A stretch of DNA of 64,000 nucleotides from Coriobacteriaceae bacterium (GCA_025993015.1 DAJPFV010000001.1:1178001-1242000), one strand, 5' to 3'; positions 33,553 through 42,705 are shown, counted from the stretch's first letter. A program made the numbers and translations. Notes: generated by a model not told the origin, from the sequence alone.

Positions 33553-35058
33553 GGTCGCGCGCGCAGACGTGGTGTAAGAGTGTCCTGAGGTCCGTCGCTG
33601 CAAGTCCCGATGTTACTCCTTCTTGAGACCGCGCTTCTCGACTATCTCGTCCACTATCTCCCCGGCGCGCCGCCCGAGCGCGCGGCGCCTCCCCTCTGTC
33701 GGGGCCGGCCTGTCCGCGGGCCCGGCGAAGCCCTCGGCGGCCGAGGCCTCGGAGAACACGCGCTGCTGGGACCACTGCCCCTCGGTCTCCATGAGGCTCG
33801 CGCACGTCAGGCGCAGCATCGACTCCCTCGAGGGGAAGGACTGCACGACCCTGTAGCGGCGCTTGATCTCGCGGTTGGCGCGCTCCTGGACGTTGTTGGT
33901 GCGGAGCTTGGCCCAGTGCGCCCTGGGGAAGGCCGTGAACGCCAGCGCGGAGTCCTCGGCCCGCTCGAAGACCTCGCCGGCCCTGGCGGACACCGACGCC
34001 ACCCAGGGCGCCGCCTCGGCCCACACGCAGCGCGCGAGGTCGGGGTCGTCCTGGTAGACCGCGGCGTGCACGAGGTCCCTGACGGCCGCCTTGGAGTCCT
34101 CGGGCCTGCCCGAGCAGGCGCTCTGGAGGTTGCGCTGCAGGTGCGTCACGCAGCGCTGCCAGGCGCAGCCCTGGAACAGGCGCGAGACGGCGGCCACGAG
34201 CCCGGCGTGGCTGTCGGAGACCACGAGGCGAACGCCGGCCAGCCCGCGCTCGCGCAGCCCGCCGAGGAATGCCGCCCAGGAGTCCTCGCTCTCGGTGTCG
34301 ACCACGTCGCAGCCCAGGAAGTGCTTGCGCCCGTCGGCGCCCAGCCCGATCGCGGTCACGACGCCCTGCGAGACGACCGACGAGCCGACCCTGCAGCTCA
34401 TGTAGGTGGCGTCGAGCCACAGGTAGCAGCACGGCGTGCCCGAAAGGTCGCGGCGGCGGAACTCCTCCACCTCGGCGTCGAGGTCGGAGCAGAGGCTCGA
34501 GACCTCCGAGCTCGACAGCGAGGATATGCCCAGCCTGGACGCCACGCGCTCGACCTTGCGGGTGGACACGCCGCACGCGTACATCTCCTGCACGATGGAG
34601 GCCACCGAGGTGTCGACGCGCGACCATCGCGCGAGCATGCCCTCGGGGTAGTAGGTGCCGTGCCTGAGCTTGGGTATCTCGAGCTCCACGTCGCCCACGG
34701 CGGTCTTGAGCGACCTGGGGCGGTAGCCGTTGCGGCTGTTCTCCCTGCCGTCGCTGCGCTCGTTGCGGCCCGCGCCGCACATCTGCTGGGCCTCGGAGTC
34801 CATCAGCGCGTTCATCACGCCGCCCAGCACCCTGCACGCGAACTCGCGCGCGTCGCCGCACTCCTGCCAAAGCCTCGCCGCCTCGAGGGCCTCGTCGCGG
34901 CCGAGGCGCAGTACACTCTCTTCTTGGGGCATCGCCTTTCCTTCCATTCGTCACCTTCATTACTCCAACGACGAATTCTAGGCGGTGTCCCCTCCCTTTC
35001 AAGAAAGAGAAGAGGCGGGGCATGCCCCGCCTCTTACACCACATCTCTGCGCGCTACC
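33553..35058 (-). mobile_element. IS256-family insertion sequence, copy 2
   Basis: 1506 bp, inverted relative to copy 1 and nearly identical apart from a few bases inside the left end. The 8-bp target duplication ACCATCTT is at 33545-33552 and 35059-35066. Inserted in the coding region of LANTG protein 2. Confidence 0.95.
33613..34947 (-). CDS. IS256 family transposase (copy 2)
   Basis: 444 residues, same protein as 25872-27206, including the DDE residues (LDATYM, SDSHAG, NNVQERANRE). Both copies appear functional. Confidence 0.95.
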   Translation of the reverse strand: MEGKAMPQEESVLRLGRDEALEAARLWQECGDAREFACRVLGGVMNALMDSEAQQMCGAGRNERSDGRENSRNGYRPRSLKTAVGDVELEIPKLRHGTYYPEGMLARWSRVDTSVASIVQEMYACGVSTRKVERVASRLGISSLSSSEVSSLCSDLDAEVEEFRRRDLSGTPCCYLWLDATYMSCRVGSSVVSQGVVTAIGLGADGRKHFLGCDVVDTESEDSWAAFLGGLRERGLAGVRLVVSDSHAGLVAAVSRLFQGCAWQRCVTHLQRNLQSACSGRPEDSKAAVRDLVHAAVYQDDPDLARCVWAEAAPWVASVSARAGEVFERAEDSALAFTAFPRAHWAKLRTNNVQERANREIKRRYRVVQSFPSRESMLRLTCASLMETEGQWSQQRVFSEASAAEGFAGPADRPAPTEGRRRALGRRAGEIVDEIVEKRGLKKE

Positions 35059-35540
35059 ACCATCTTTTCGCGGAACTCTTGAAAACGGGCAATGTCATCA
35101 TTGAATCTCGCAATTTTCTCTGGACTTGCGGCGTTTTGTGCGGCTTCGAGGTTTTTGAGCGCTTCCTGCATGGCTGCATACGCCTTGTCTTTTTCGGTGG
35201 CCGCGGTTTCGCTCGAGGCCGCCGTCTGCAGGACAACTGCATCGACAGGGGAGTTGGTTTCTGCCGCTATCGCCGTTGCGGGGGCGATTCCCGCGGCAAG
35301 TGCCAGGGAAAGGGCGATGCCCATGGTTGCTCGTCTTGCTCTTCTTGCGAGAATGTCGTTCATCTCGGCACCTCATTTCAAGGGTCGGCGGCTCAACTTG
35401 GTAGCACTAAGGTAAGTATATCAGGCGATTGACCTGCTCTTGAATCTCGCCAGAAATGACTCGTTGTTTACGCATGCTCTAGGGCGACAGTACTATCATG
35501 GTTCGAATTGAGTGTGAATGATGATAGGGAGCGCCTTTTT

Positions 35541-37382
35541 ATGATTGAGTTGCTCAGGCGTTTTGGCGGTAAGTTTCGCCGGTATATGGTGATTGGCCCT
35601 GCGTGCAAGCTGATCGAAGTGGTATTCGACCTGCTGACGCCGCTGGTGATTGCCCAGATGATCGATAAGGGCATCGGCGCGCACGATGTGAATGCCGTCG
35701 TCCACTACGGTATGCTGCTTGGCGCCATGGCTGTGATCGGCATCTCGTTTACGCTCGTCTGCCAAAAGATGGCGGCGCTCACCTCGCAGGGCATGGGCAC
35801 CGATATTCGCGGCGCGCTCTATGGGCACATCAATAAGCTGAGCTATGCCGAGCTCGATCGCTTTGGCACGCCGTCGCTCATCACACGCATCACCAACGAC
35901 GTCAACCAGGTGCAGCTGGCCGTGGCGTTGGGCGTGCGCATGCTCATCCGCTGGCCCTTCCTGGCGGTGGGCTCCATGGTCGCGGCTCTCGCCATCGACC
36001 TTAAACTCGGTATTATCTTTTTGATTTGCACGCCCGCCATCGGCCTGGTGTTTTGGTTTGTCATGGCGCGCTGCATCCCGTACTACAAACAGCTGCAGGC
36101 AAAGCTCGACCGCATCGCGCTTATCTGCCGCGAGGGGCTTTCGGGCGCTCGCGTGGTCCGTGCGTTTGTGCGCGAAGACCACGAGCGTGAGCGTTTTGCC
36201 CAGGCTGCCGATGACCAGGCGCATGTCGCCATCGCGGTGGGCAGGCTCTCGTCGATTCTCAACCCCGTCACGTTTCTTGTGATGAACCTGGGCGTGTGCG
36301 CCATCCTGTGGGTGGGCGGCATCCAGGTCAACGTGGGCGAGCTCACGCAGGGTCAGGTCATGGCGTTTGTCAACTACATGACGCAGACCCTCACCTCCAT
36401 CGTCTACGTCGCCAACCTGGTCGTGGTCTTTACCAAGGCGAGCGCCAGCGCGTCGCGTATCAACGAGGTGCTTAACTGCGCGCCGAGTATCACCGACGAG
36501 GGCAACCAGTCGGTCGCGCTGCCCAAGCCGGGCAATGTCGCTCCCGTTCCTGCGCTGGGCTTGAGCCATGCGAGCTTCTCGTTTGGCGCCGGCGCTGCCA
36601 ACGCCGTCAACGATGTGACCCTGGAGCTGCCGCTGGGCAAGACGCTCGGCATTATCGGCGGCACGGGCAGCGGTAAGTCGACGCTCGTCTCGTTCATCCC
36701 GCGCCTGTACGATGCGAGTACCGGCAGCGTGAGCGTGATGGGCGCCGACGTGCGCACCTGGCCGCTCGACCAGCTGCGCCGTGTGGTCGCGACCGTCCCA
36801 CAGCGCGCGTCGCTGGTGAGCGGCACCATCCGCAGCAACCTGACCTGGCGCGACGAGGCTGCGACCGACGAGGAGCTCTGGGTGGCGCTCGACATGGCGC
36901 AGGCGAGCGAATTCGTGCGCAACAAGCCGCAAGGCCTGGATGCCCCGGTCGAGGCGGGCGGCAAGAACTTCAGTGGAGGCCAGCGCCAACGCCTGACCAT
37001 TGCCCGCGCCCTGGTGGGCTCGCCGCAGATTCTCATCATGGACGATTCTGCCTCGGCGCTCGACTTTAAGACCGACGCGGCGCTTCGCCATGCCATCCGC
37101 GAGCGCAGTGTGCGCGGTGCCGCCGAGGGCGGGCTGCCGCTGACCACCGTCATCGTAAGCCAGCGCGTTTCGACCGTGCGCGACGCCGATATGATCTGCG
37201 TACTTGACCACGGTTCGGTCGCGGGCCTGGGCGCGCACGATGAGCTCTACACGACCTGCCAGCTCTACCGCGAGATTTGCCAGTCGCAGCTTCGCCGCGA
37301 GGAGCTCGAGGGCCAGCAGGGGAGTGCGACGCCCGCTTCGGACTCCGCCCCTGCATCCACCCGCGCAAAGGAGGGCTGCTAA
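35541..37382 (+). CDS. ABC exporter half-transporter C (degenerate catalytic site)
   Basis: 613 residues from the ATG at 35541; AGGGAG lies 12 bp upstream, and the in-frame GTG at 35508 is less likely. Six membrane segments, then an ABC domain: Walker A GGTGSGKST, signature FSGGQRQRL, Walker B LIMDDSASALD with Asp in the catalytic Glu position. It forms a heterodimer with the next gene. Motif distribution equals that of 13410-15146, so the two operons are paralogous. No regulator gene precedes it. Confidence 0.9.
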   Translation: MIELLRRFGGKFRRYMVIGPACKLIEVVFDLLTPLVIAQMIDKGIGAHDVNAVVHYGMLLGAMAVIGISFTLVCQKMAALTSQGMGTDIRGALYGHINKLSYAELDRFGTPSLITRITNDVNQVQLAVALGVRMLIRWPFLAVGSMVAALAIDLKLGIIFLICTPAIGLVFWFVMARCIPYYKQLQAKLDRIALICREGLSGARVVRAFVREDHERERFAQAADDQAHVAIAVGRLSSILNPVTFLVMNLGVCAILWVGGIQVNVGELTQGQVMAFVNYMTQTLTSIVYVANLVVVFTKASASASRINEVLNCAPSITDEGNQSVALPKPGNVAPVPALGLSHASFSFGAGAANAVNDVTLELPLGKTLGIIGGTGSGKSTLVSFIPRLYDASTGSVSVMGADVRTWPLDQLRRVVATVPQRASLVSGTIRSNLTWRDEAATDEELWVALDMAQASEFVRNKPQGLDAPVEAGGKNFSGGQRQRLTIARALVGSPQILIMDDSASALDFKTDAALRHAIRERSVRGAAEGGLPLTTVIVSQRVSTVRDADMICVLDHGSVAGLGAHDELYTTCQLYREICQSQLRREELEGQQGSATPASDSAPASTRAKEGC

Positions 37383-39242
37383 ATGAATCCGTATACTTCT
37401 TCCGGTTCGGTCGCCACGATGACGGCCAATGTGTCCGGTAGCGATAACCTCAACGATCTGGGTGACGGCCCGCGCCAGCCCGGCGACCCCGAGCGCTACC
37501 CCGTGGGCGCGGTGACTCGCCGCCTGATGGGCTACGTCCGTCCGCACCGCATCTCGTTTGCGGCGTCGTTTGTGAGTGCCGCCATCTCGGTGATTCTGCA
37601 ACTCTATACGCCCATCCTCGTCGGCGAGGGCATCGATCTCATCGTTGCCGCCGGACAGGTGGACTTCGATGCGCTGCTGCCGCTTGTCACCAAGCTCGCG
37701 ATTGTCGTGATGGGCGCTGCGGCGTTCCAGTGGCTGCAGGGCTACTGTGTTAACCGCCTGTCCTACGAGACGGTGCGCGACATGCGCGTGGAGGCGAGCG
37801 ACAAGCTCAGCCGCATGCCGCTCAGCTTTATCGACAGCCATGCCCACGGCGACCTTATGAGCCGTGTGGTCAACGACGTCGACCAGGTGGGCGACGGCCT
37901 GCTGCAGGGCTTTACCCAGCTCTTTACCGGCGTCATCACTATCGTGGGCACGCTTGCGTTTATGCTGTCCATCAACCTAACCATGACGCTCGTGGTGGTG
38001 CTCGTCACGCCGCTCTCCATCTTTGCGGCCGGCGCCATCGCCAAGCTCTCCAACAAGAGCTTTACGGCTCAGCAGCGCATTCAGGGTCAGCTCGGCGGCC
38101 ATATCGAGGAGTACGTGGGCGAGCAAAAGCTTGTGGATGCGTTTGCCTACGGCCCAAATGCGCAGCAGCGCTTCGATGCCCTCAACGCCGAGCTCTATAC
38201 GGCGGGCGAGCGCGCACAGTTTATGGGTTCGCTTTCCAACCCCGGCACGCGCTTTATCAACAACATCATCTACGCCGTGGTCGCCGTGATCGGCTGCGTG
38301 GGCGTGATCACGGGCGTGCCCGCGGCGCTCACGGTGGGCGGCGTGCAGATCTTCCTGTCCTACGCCAACCAGTACACCAAGCCGTTCAACGAGGTCACCA
38401 ACGTCATTACGCAGATCCAGACGGCCTATGCCTCGGCCCGCCGCATGTTTGCGCTGCTCGATGCGCGCGAGCAGGAGCCCGACGCTGTGGATGCCATTGA
38501 GCTCACTGCTCCGCAGGGCGAGGTCGCCTTTGAGCATGTGGACTTTAGCTACGTGCCCGACCGCAAGCTGCTGCAGAACATCTGCATCGACGCCAAGCCC
38601 GGCATGCGGTTTGCCCTGGTCGGTCCCACGGGCTGCGGCAAGACGACGCTCATCAATCTGCTGCTGCGCTTTTACGATATCGATGCCGGGCGCATCGTGG
38701 TCGACGGTCGCTCCTCGCGCGACTACACGCGTGAGAGCCTGCGCCGCGCCTTTGGCATGGTGCTGCAGGACACCTGGCTGTTCGAGGGCACGGTGGCCCA
38801 GAACATTGCCTACGGTTGCCCCGACGCCACGCGCGAGCAGATTATCGAGGCGGCTAAGCGCGCGCACGCGCACAAGTTTATCGTGCAGCTGCCGCAGGGC
38901 TACGACACGGTGATCGGCGAGGACGGCGGCACGTTTAGCCAGGGCCAAAAGCAGCTGCTGTGCATCGCGCGCGTCATGCTCACCGACCCGGCGATTCTGC
39001 TGCTGGACGAGGCAACCTCGAGCATCGATACCCGCACCGAGCTACAGGTGCAGGCGGCATTCGACGAGCTCATGGCCGGCCGCACGAGCTTTGTCGTGGC
39101 GCACCGCCTCTCGACAATCCGCAACGCCGACTGCATCCTGGTCATGCGAGACGGCGAGATTATCGAGCGCGGCACACACGACGAGCTGCTGGCGGCAGAC
39201 GGCTTCTACGCCGAACTCTACCGCAGCCAATTCGCCCAGTAA
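37383..39242 (+). CDS. ABC exporter half-transporter D (catalytic half)
   Basis: 619 residues. The ATG follows the partner's TAA directly, with AAAGGAGGG upstream. An N-terminal Ser/Gly-rich ~35 residues precede six membrane segments and an ABC domain with Walker A GPTGCGKTT, signature FSQGQKQLL and Walker B LLLDEATSSID. The catalytic Glu is present. It pairs with the preceding gene as an MdlAB/BmrCD-type exporter; substrate unknown. Confidence 0.92.
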   Translation: MNPYTSSGSVATMTANVSGSDNLNDLGDGPRQPGDPERYPVGAVTRRLMGYVRPHRISFAASFVSAAISVILQLYTPILVGEGIDLIVAAGQVDFDALLPLVTKLAIVVMGAAAFQWLQGYCVNRLSYETVRDMRVEASDKLSRMPLSFIDSHAHGDLMSRVVNDVDQVGDGLLQGFTQLFTGVITIVGTLAFMLSINLTMTLVVVLVTPLSIFAAGAIAKLSNKSFTAQQRIQGQLGGHIEEYVGEQKLVDAFAYGPNAQQRFDALNAELYTAGERAQFMGSLSNPGTRFINNIIYAVVAVIGCVGVITGVPAALTVGGVQIFLSYANQYTKPFNEVTNVITQIQTAYASARRMFALLDAREQEPDAVDAIELTAPQGEVAFEHVDFSYVPDRKLLQNICIDAKPGMRFALVGPTGCGKTTLINLLLRFYDIDAGRIVVDGRSSRDYTRESLRRAFGMVLQDTWLFEGTVAQNIAYGCPDATREQIIEAAKRAHAHKFIVQLPQGYDTVIGEDGGTFSQGQKQLLCIARVMLTDPAILLLDEATSSIDTRTELQVQAAFDELMAGRTSFVVAHRLSTIRNADCILVMRDGEIIERGTHDELLAADGFYAELYRSQFAQ

Positions 39243-39670
39243 GCACGGTCATGGGACAAATTAATCAGAAGTGTTTGTCCCAAGATTATGCATTCTATCT
39301 GCGGCGTGGTGACGATTGACGAAATAATGTGGTGACGATTGATCTCGATTGGGGGCGCTGGGAAACTTAACTGTTTCAAAGCGTATACCTTTTGAGACGT
39401 CGGGGCCTTGAATATGAACAATAAGATGCGTATCAGTTCTCGATTTGTCGCGAATCTCCGCGAAAGCTTGCGAACCATCGCGAAATCCTGTGGCCCATTC
39501 GCGATGGTTCGATGATGGGACCGGCTATACCGGTTTTTCGATATGGCTATGGCAGTTTTTATATATCGAGTGAGCACGAAGAGCCAGAAACTCGACTCGC
39601 GGAGGGGGCGGCGGCAACCCGCTGGTGAAGGGAGTTAAGTTGGCGGGTTCGATCTCCCGGTTCTAAAAAT
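39243..39670. other. Gene-free stretch with several short repeats
   Basis: Contains a GGGACAAA...TTTGTCCC hairpin near 39252, two GTGGTGACGATTGA direct repeats (39306, 39329), four CGCGAA-type repeats about 10 bp apart (39449-39484), a perfect 14-bp inverted repeat (39471-39484 with 39498-39511), and an ACCGG/CCGGT hairpin with a T-run near 39520-39537. No coding potential seen. Confidence 0.7.
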
Positions 39671-39708
39671 ACTCAGTATACTGAGTGATTTTACTCAGTA
39701 TACTGAGT
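39671..39708. promoter_or_regulatory. Paired ACTCAGTATACTGAGT palindromes upstream of ATPase gene
   Basis: Two identical perfect 16-bp palindromes at 39671-39686 and 39693-39708 with centres 22 bp apart, 28 bp before the ATPase start. A matching pair lies just after the gene. Confidence 0.85.
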
Positions 39709-39735
39709 ATTTAAGAAACAAGGAGGTAGATTGAC

Positions 39736-40929
39736 ATGTTTGAGCGCCATCAAGTTGCCGTGATAGCCCAGAGGATGCGGGAAACGAATAATCCGTTGAT
39801 GCAATTTATAATCGGGCCCCGCCAAACGGGAAAGTCGACCATGTTCGTGCAGGCGTTGCACCATGCAGACATGCCCTGTCACGTGGCCAATGCGGACGAT
39901 GTTGTGAATCCCGATGCCAGCTGGCTGCAAATCGAGTGGCAACAGGCAAGAAACCTCACGTCTGGAGGTAAGGTCCCGGCCGTTTTCGTTGTTGATGAGA
40001 TTCAAAAGGTGCAGAGTTGGTCCACGGTCGTCAAGGGATTGTACGACCGGGATCGCCGGGAGGGGACGCCGCTCAAGGTCATTTTGACCGGATCGTCGTC
40101 GCTGCTGCTGCATAAGGGCTTGGAAGAATCCCTTATGGGCCGTTACGAGCTCATTCGGTCGCCGCATTGGTCCTATCGCGAGTGCAGCGAGGCCTTTGGC
40201 TTTTCTTTTGAAGACTATCTCTATCACGGTGGATATCCGGGTGCGGCGCCGCTGGTTTCCGATGACGCCCGTTGGCGAAACTATATCCGAGATGCGATCG
40301 TCGAGCCGGCGATCTCGCGCGATGTTCTCTCGTTGGAGAATATCCGCAAACCGGCGCTGATGCGCGCGCTCTTTTGGCTCGCGGCGAGCTATTCGGGGCA
40401 GGAGCTTTCGTATTCAAAAATGGTAGGCCAGCTGCAGGATGCCGGTAACACGGTCACGGTCGCCGGGTATTTGGACCTGCTGGGCAAGGCCGGTTTGGTT
40501 ACGGCGATTCCCAAGTTCAGTGACAAGGAGCTCGCAAAGCGCCGAAGCACCCCGCGGCTCATGGTTTATGACACGGCGTTTATGACGGCGCTCGGCGATA
40601 AGGGCCGAGCAGAATGGCTGGAGGATTCGGCGCGGCGGGGTCATTTGGTGGAATCGGCAGTGGGTGCACGACTGCTTGCGCGCGCGCCGGAAGAGGGTTT
40701 TGAGGTCATGTGGTGGCGTGAGGGCGTCAAAGAGGTCGACTTTGTGCTGCGAAGGGATGATGCGCTGAGCGCCATCGAGGTCAAAAGCGGTGGAGAGTCC
40801 GGCCAGAGCGGCATGTCGACGCTCCTAAAAAAGTATCCGCGAGCCAAGCGGATCGTCGTGGGAGGGGCGGCGGCCGGGGCGTGCACCGTGGAGGATTTTC
40901 TGCTCGATAAGGTGACGCTGTTTAACTAG
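39736..40929 (+). CDS. AAA family ATPase with DUF4143 domain (2)
   Basis: 397 residues with AAGGAGG upstream. Walker A IIGPRQTGKST (26-36), Walker B VFVVDEIQKV, sensor ILTGSSSLLL. The C-terminal DUF4143 region has VKEVDFVLRRDD and AIEVKSG, a PD-(D/E)XK-like pattern. Same family as 27958-29235 but only distantly similar. It stands alone between two pairs of identical palindromes, as if a self-contained unit. Function unknown. Confidence 0.87.
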   Translation: MFERHQVAVIAQRMRETNNPLMQFIIGPRQTGKSTMFVQALHHADMPCHVANADDVVNPDASWLQIEWQQARNLTSGGKVPAVFVVDEIQKVQSWSTVVKGLYDRDRREGTPLKVILTGSSSLLLHKGLEESLMGRYELIRSPHWSYRECSEAFGFSFEDYLYHGGYPGAAPLVSDDARWRNYIRDAIVEPAISRDVLSLENIRKPALMRALFWLAASYSGQELSYSKMVGQLQDAGNTVTVAGYLDLLGKAGLVTAIPKFSDKELAKRRSTPRLMVYDTAFMTALGDKGRAEWLEDSARRGHLVESAVGARLLARAPEEGFEVMWWREGVKEVDFVLRRDDALSAIEVKSGGESGQSGMSTLLKKYPRAKRIVVGGAAAGACTVEDFLLDKVTLFN

Positions 40930-40949
40930 CCTGAGCAAATTGAGAAAAT

Positions 40950-40987
40950 ACTCAGTATAGTGAGTGAAATCACTCAGTGTACTGAGT
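40950..40987. promoter_or_regulatory. Paired ACTCAGT palindromes downstream of ATPase gene
   Basis: ACTCAGTATAGTGAGT (40950-40965) and ACTCAGTGTACTGAGT (40972-40987), again with centres 22 bp apart, starting 20 bp after the stop. Confidence 0.85.
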
Positions 40988-41383
40988 ATTTTGACTTGGG
41001 CGTTGGATGGGTGCTCGGCCGCCGCGTGCGATGGTGAAAACCGGGCCAGGCCTTACCAGCGGATATGCATGCAGGAGGGGCTTCCAATTTTCATGTCCCG
41101 CTCATATCGTCTGTCAGAAACCTGACGAATGACCTGTCCCCCTGTCATGCCCTTGTCACAAAATCTATTAACGGGACCGTCAAATTTCCTCATGCATTTT
41201 CTGACGGTACCGCGGTTCCCGCATGATTTTTGGCGCTTGCGCTTCAGGCGGCTTTATCCATTGATGTCAGCTGTGCCCTCAATCAGCAGAAGTTGGTTTA
41301 CATCTGTCACGTTAGTACTAAGATATTCATCTAATAAATTGCATTAGTGGCTTTAGTTTTGGGGGAAACGAGGCAACGTGACT
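40988..41383. other. Gene-free stretch upstream of the flavodoxin-like gene
   Basis: About 400 bp with lower GC in its second half. I see a CTGTCAGAAACCTGACG inverted motif near 41110 and AT-rich promoter-like sequence at 41300-41345, but no credible gene. Confidence 0.5.
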
Positions 41384-41935
41384 ATGACATGCTCTTTGGT
41401 GGTTAACAGCAAGAGCGGTAATACCAGGATGGTTTCGGGCGCGATCAAGCGCGCTCTGCAGGCTGCGGGTGTTGAGTTTGTCCATGCCGCGGCGTTGAGC
41501 GACGATGCGGATGCAAATCAGGTTGCGCTCGAGGCGCAGGGCGCCTGCGCGGCCGACACGGTGCTCGTCGGTTTTTGGTGCGACAAGGGCGCGTGCACGC
41601 CTTCGGTCGCGGCGCTGCTCTCCGCCTTGCACGGCAAGCGCGTCTTTCTGTTTGGCACCTGCGGTTTTGGCGCCGACCAGAGCTATTACCAGCAGATTAT
41701 CGACCGCGTATCGTCTAACTTGGCCAATGATGCCGAGCTTGCGGGCTGGGCGATGTGCCAGGGCAAGATGGGCCCCGCGGTCAAGCAGCGTTACGAGGCA
41801 ATGCTTGAGCAAGAACCCGAAAACGCGCGCTATAAGATGCTGCTCGACAACTGGTTTGCCGCAAAGGACCATCCCACCAAGGAAGATTTGGACAACATGG
41901 CCACAGCCGCAAAGAAGGCCGTGCTGGGGGAGTAG
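41384..41935 (+). CDS. Flavodoxin family protein
   Basis: 183 residues from the ATG at 41384 (GAGG 10 bp upstream; a GTG at 41378 is the alternative). N-terminal SLVVNSKSGNTRMVSGAI is the FMN phosphate-binding loop. VLVGFWCDKGACTP and KRVFLFGTCGFGAD are the two ring-contact loops. The C-terminal ~50 residues are helical. It probably carries electrons or acts as a small FMN reductase partner. No partner gene is adjacent. Confidence 0.8.
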   Translation: MTCSLVVNSKSGNTRMVSGAIKRALQAAGVEFVHAAALSDDADANQVALEAQGACAADTVLVGFWCDKGACTPSVAALLSALHGKRVFLFGTCGFGADQSYYQQIIDRVSSNLANDAELAGWAMCQGKMGPAVKQRYEAMLEQEPENARYKMLLDNWFAAKDHPTKEDLDNMATAAKKAVLGE

Positions 41936-41977
41936 CTCCCATCGCTGACGGCGGTCGGTCCATCTTTCTAAATGTAA

Positions 41978-42106
41978 CGTCCTCCCGGGCGTCGGGGCAC
42001 GAAGTTCCCTGCTCTACAGTCCTGCGCAAGACGAAGGCCACATTAAGTGGCCTTCTTTGCGTGCGGAACTCGCGATGAACTTCGTGCCCCGCCGTCCGGG
42101 AGGACG
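41978..42106. repeat. 129-bp structured inverted-repeat element A
   Basis: 30-bp arms (41978-42007 and 42077-42106) pair at 28 of 30 positions. The 69-bp core contains CCTGCGCAAGAC, an apical hairpin GAAGGCCAC/GTGGCCTTC (42033-42055) and TTTGCGTGCGGAACTCGCG. An inverted copy with the same core but different arm sequence is at 47354-47483. No protein is encoded. Confidence 0.85.
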
Positions 42107-42165
42107 CCTCTTTATTGATGGGAGGCCTGATAGGTCGATGGTTCCGTGCCCGGATGCGTCCAAAG

Positions 42166-42615
42166 TGGGACGGGCTTTCCGGATGGGCAGGCTTTCGAAA
42201 AATGCGTCCCGGAATTTGCCTTTGGAATGGGACGTAGTTTCCCGTTGAGGTGCTTTGCGGAAAGTGCATCCCACTCTGGGCGGCCGAAGTGGGACACACT
42301 TTCCCAAAGGCGCTCCAACGGGAAATTGCGTCCCATTATTCGGTCAAGAAACGGGATGCATTTTCCCAATGAGAGCAAAACCGGAAAATGCATCCCACAA
42401 TCAGCCCTCAAAGTGGGACGCCGTTTCCCAATGAGGCTCAAGCGGAAAATGCATCCCGGAATTTGCGCTCAAAGTGGGATGCGGTTTCCGGTTGAGGGTC
42501 TAAGGGGAAAGTGCGTCCCAGAATCGACGCTTGAAATGGGATGCAGTTTCCCGATGAGGCACTCGACGGAAAATACATCCTAGAAATGGCCTTTGAGCTG
42601 GGATAAGATTTCCGC
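42166..42615. repeat. Array of eight 61-62-bp palindromic repeats (array 1)
   Basis: Units start at 42166, 42228, 42290, 42352, 42414, 42475, 42537 and 42599. Each has TGGGA(C/T)GCA..TTTCCC, a ~14-nt loop, GGAAAATGCATCCC and a ~17-nt spacer, so each can fold as a hairpin. Units differ by many substitutions, but the paired positions are kept. Frames through the array come from the 62-bp periodicity and are not genes. Confidence 0.9.
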
Positions 42616-42632
42616 GGCATCTCGGATTCTCA

Positions 42633-42705
42633 AAAATGAGACACGCCGTTGGCGAAAATGAGACACGTGATATCGGGCATCGGACGTATCATTTGCAAAA
42701 ATGAG
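42633..42705 (+). promoter_or_regulatory. Three AAAATGAG repeats before the giant surface protein
   Basis: AAAATGAG(A/T)C at 42633, 42655 and 42698, that is 22 and 43 bp apart (about 21.5-bp periodicity). The last lies 32 bp before the chosen start codon. Confidence 0.55.

Larger units (their letters stand above)
32806..35363 (-). pseudogene. LANTG-anchored coiled-coil surface protein 2, split by IS256
   Basis: 35059-35363 encodes the signal peptide and first ~100 residues (to FREKMV). 32806-33552 continues in the same frame (MVAQAAEERELLPAMQAN) through the coiled coil, Pro/Thr spacer, LANTGD and RRIKCSK. Removing the IS256 copy plus one 8-bp duplication restores an intact frame of about 350 residues. 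The spacer and anchor are almost identical to protein 1. The N-terminal stub could still be made and secreted, but not anchored. Confidence 0.92.

Noticed and set aside
35496..37847. 783-residue minus-strand frame opposite the ABC exporter
   Set aside because: Antisense shadow; ABC motifs are all on the plus strand.
39600..39665. tRNA-like GGGTTCGATCTCCC segment
   Set aside because: No proper T stem, anticodon arm or D arm can be drawn; only short hairpins.
41129..41347. 72-residue frame upstream of the flavodoxin-like gene
   Set aside because: No ribosome site and atypical composition; lies in the promoter region.
42146..42583. 145-residue frame through the 62-bp repeat array
   Set aside because: Created by the repeat periodicity; no ribosome site, and the reverse strand has similar frames.
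42166..42615. CRISPR array
   Set aside because: Units are diverged along their whole length and palindromic; there is no constant repeat with unique spacers and no cas gene.
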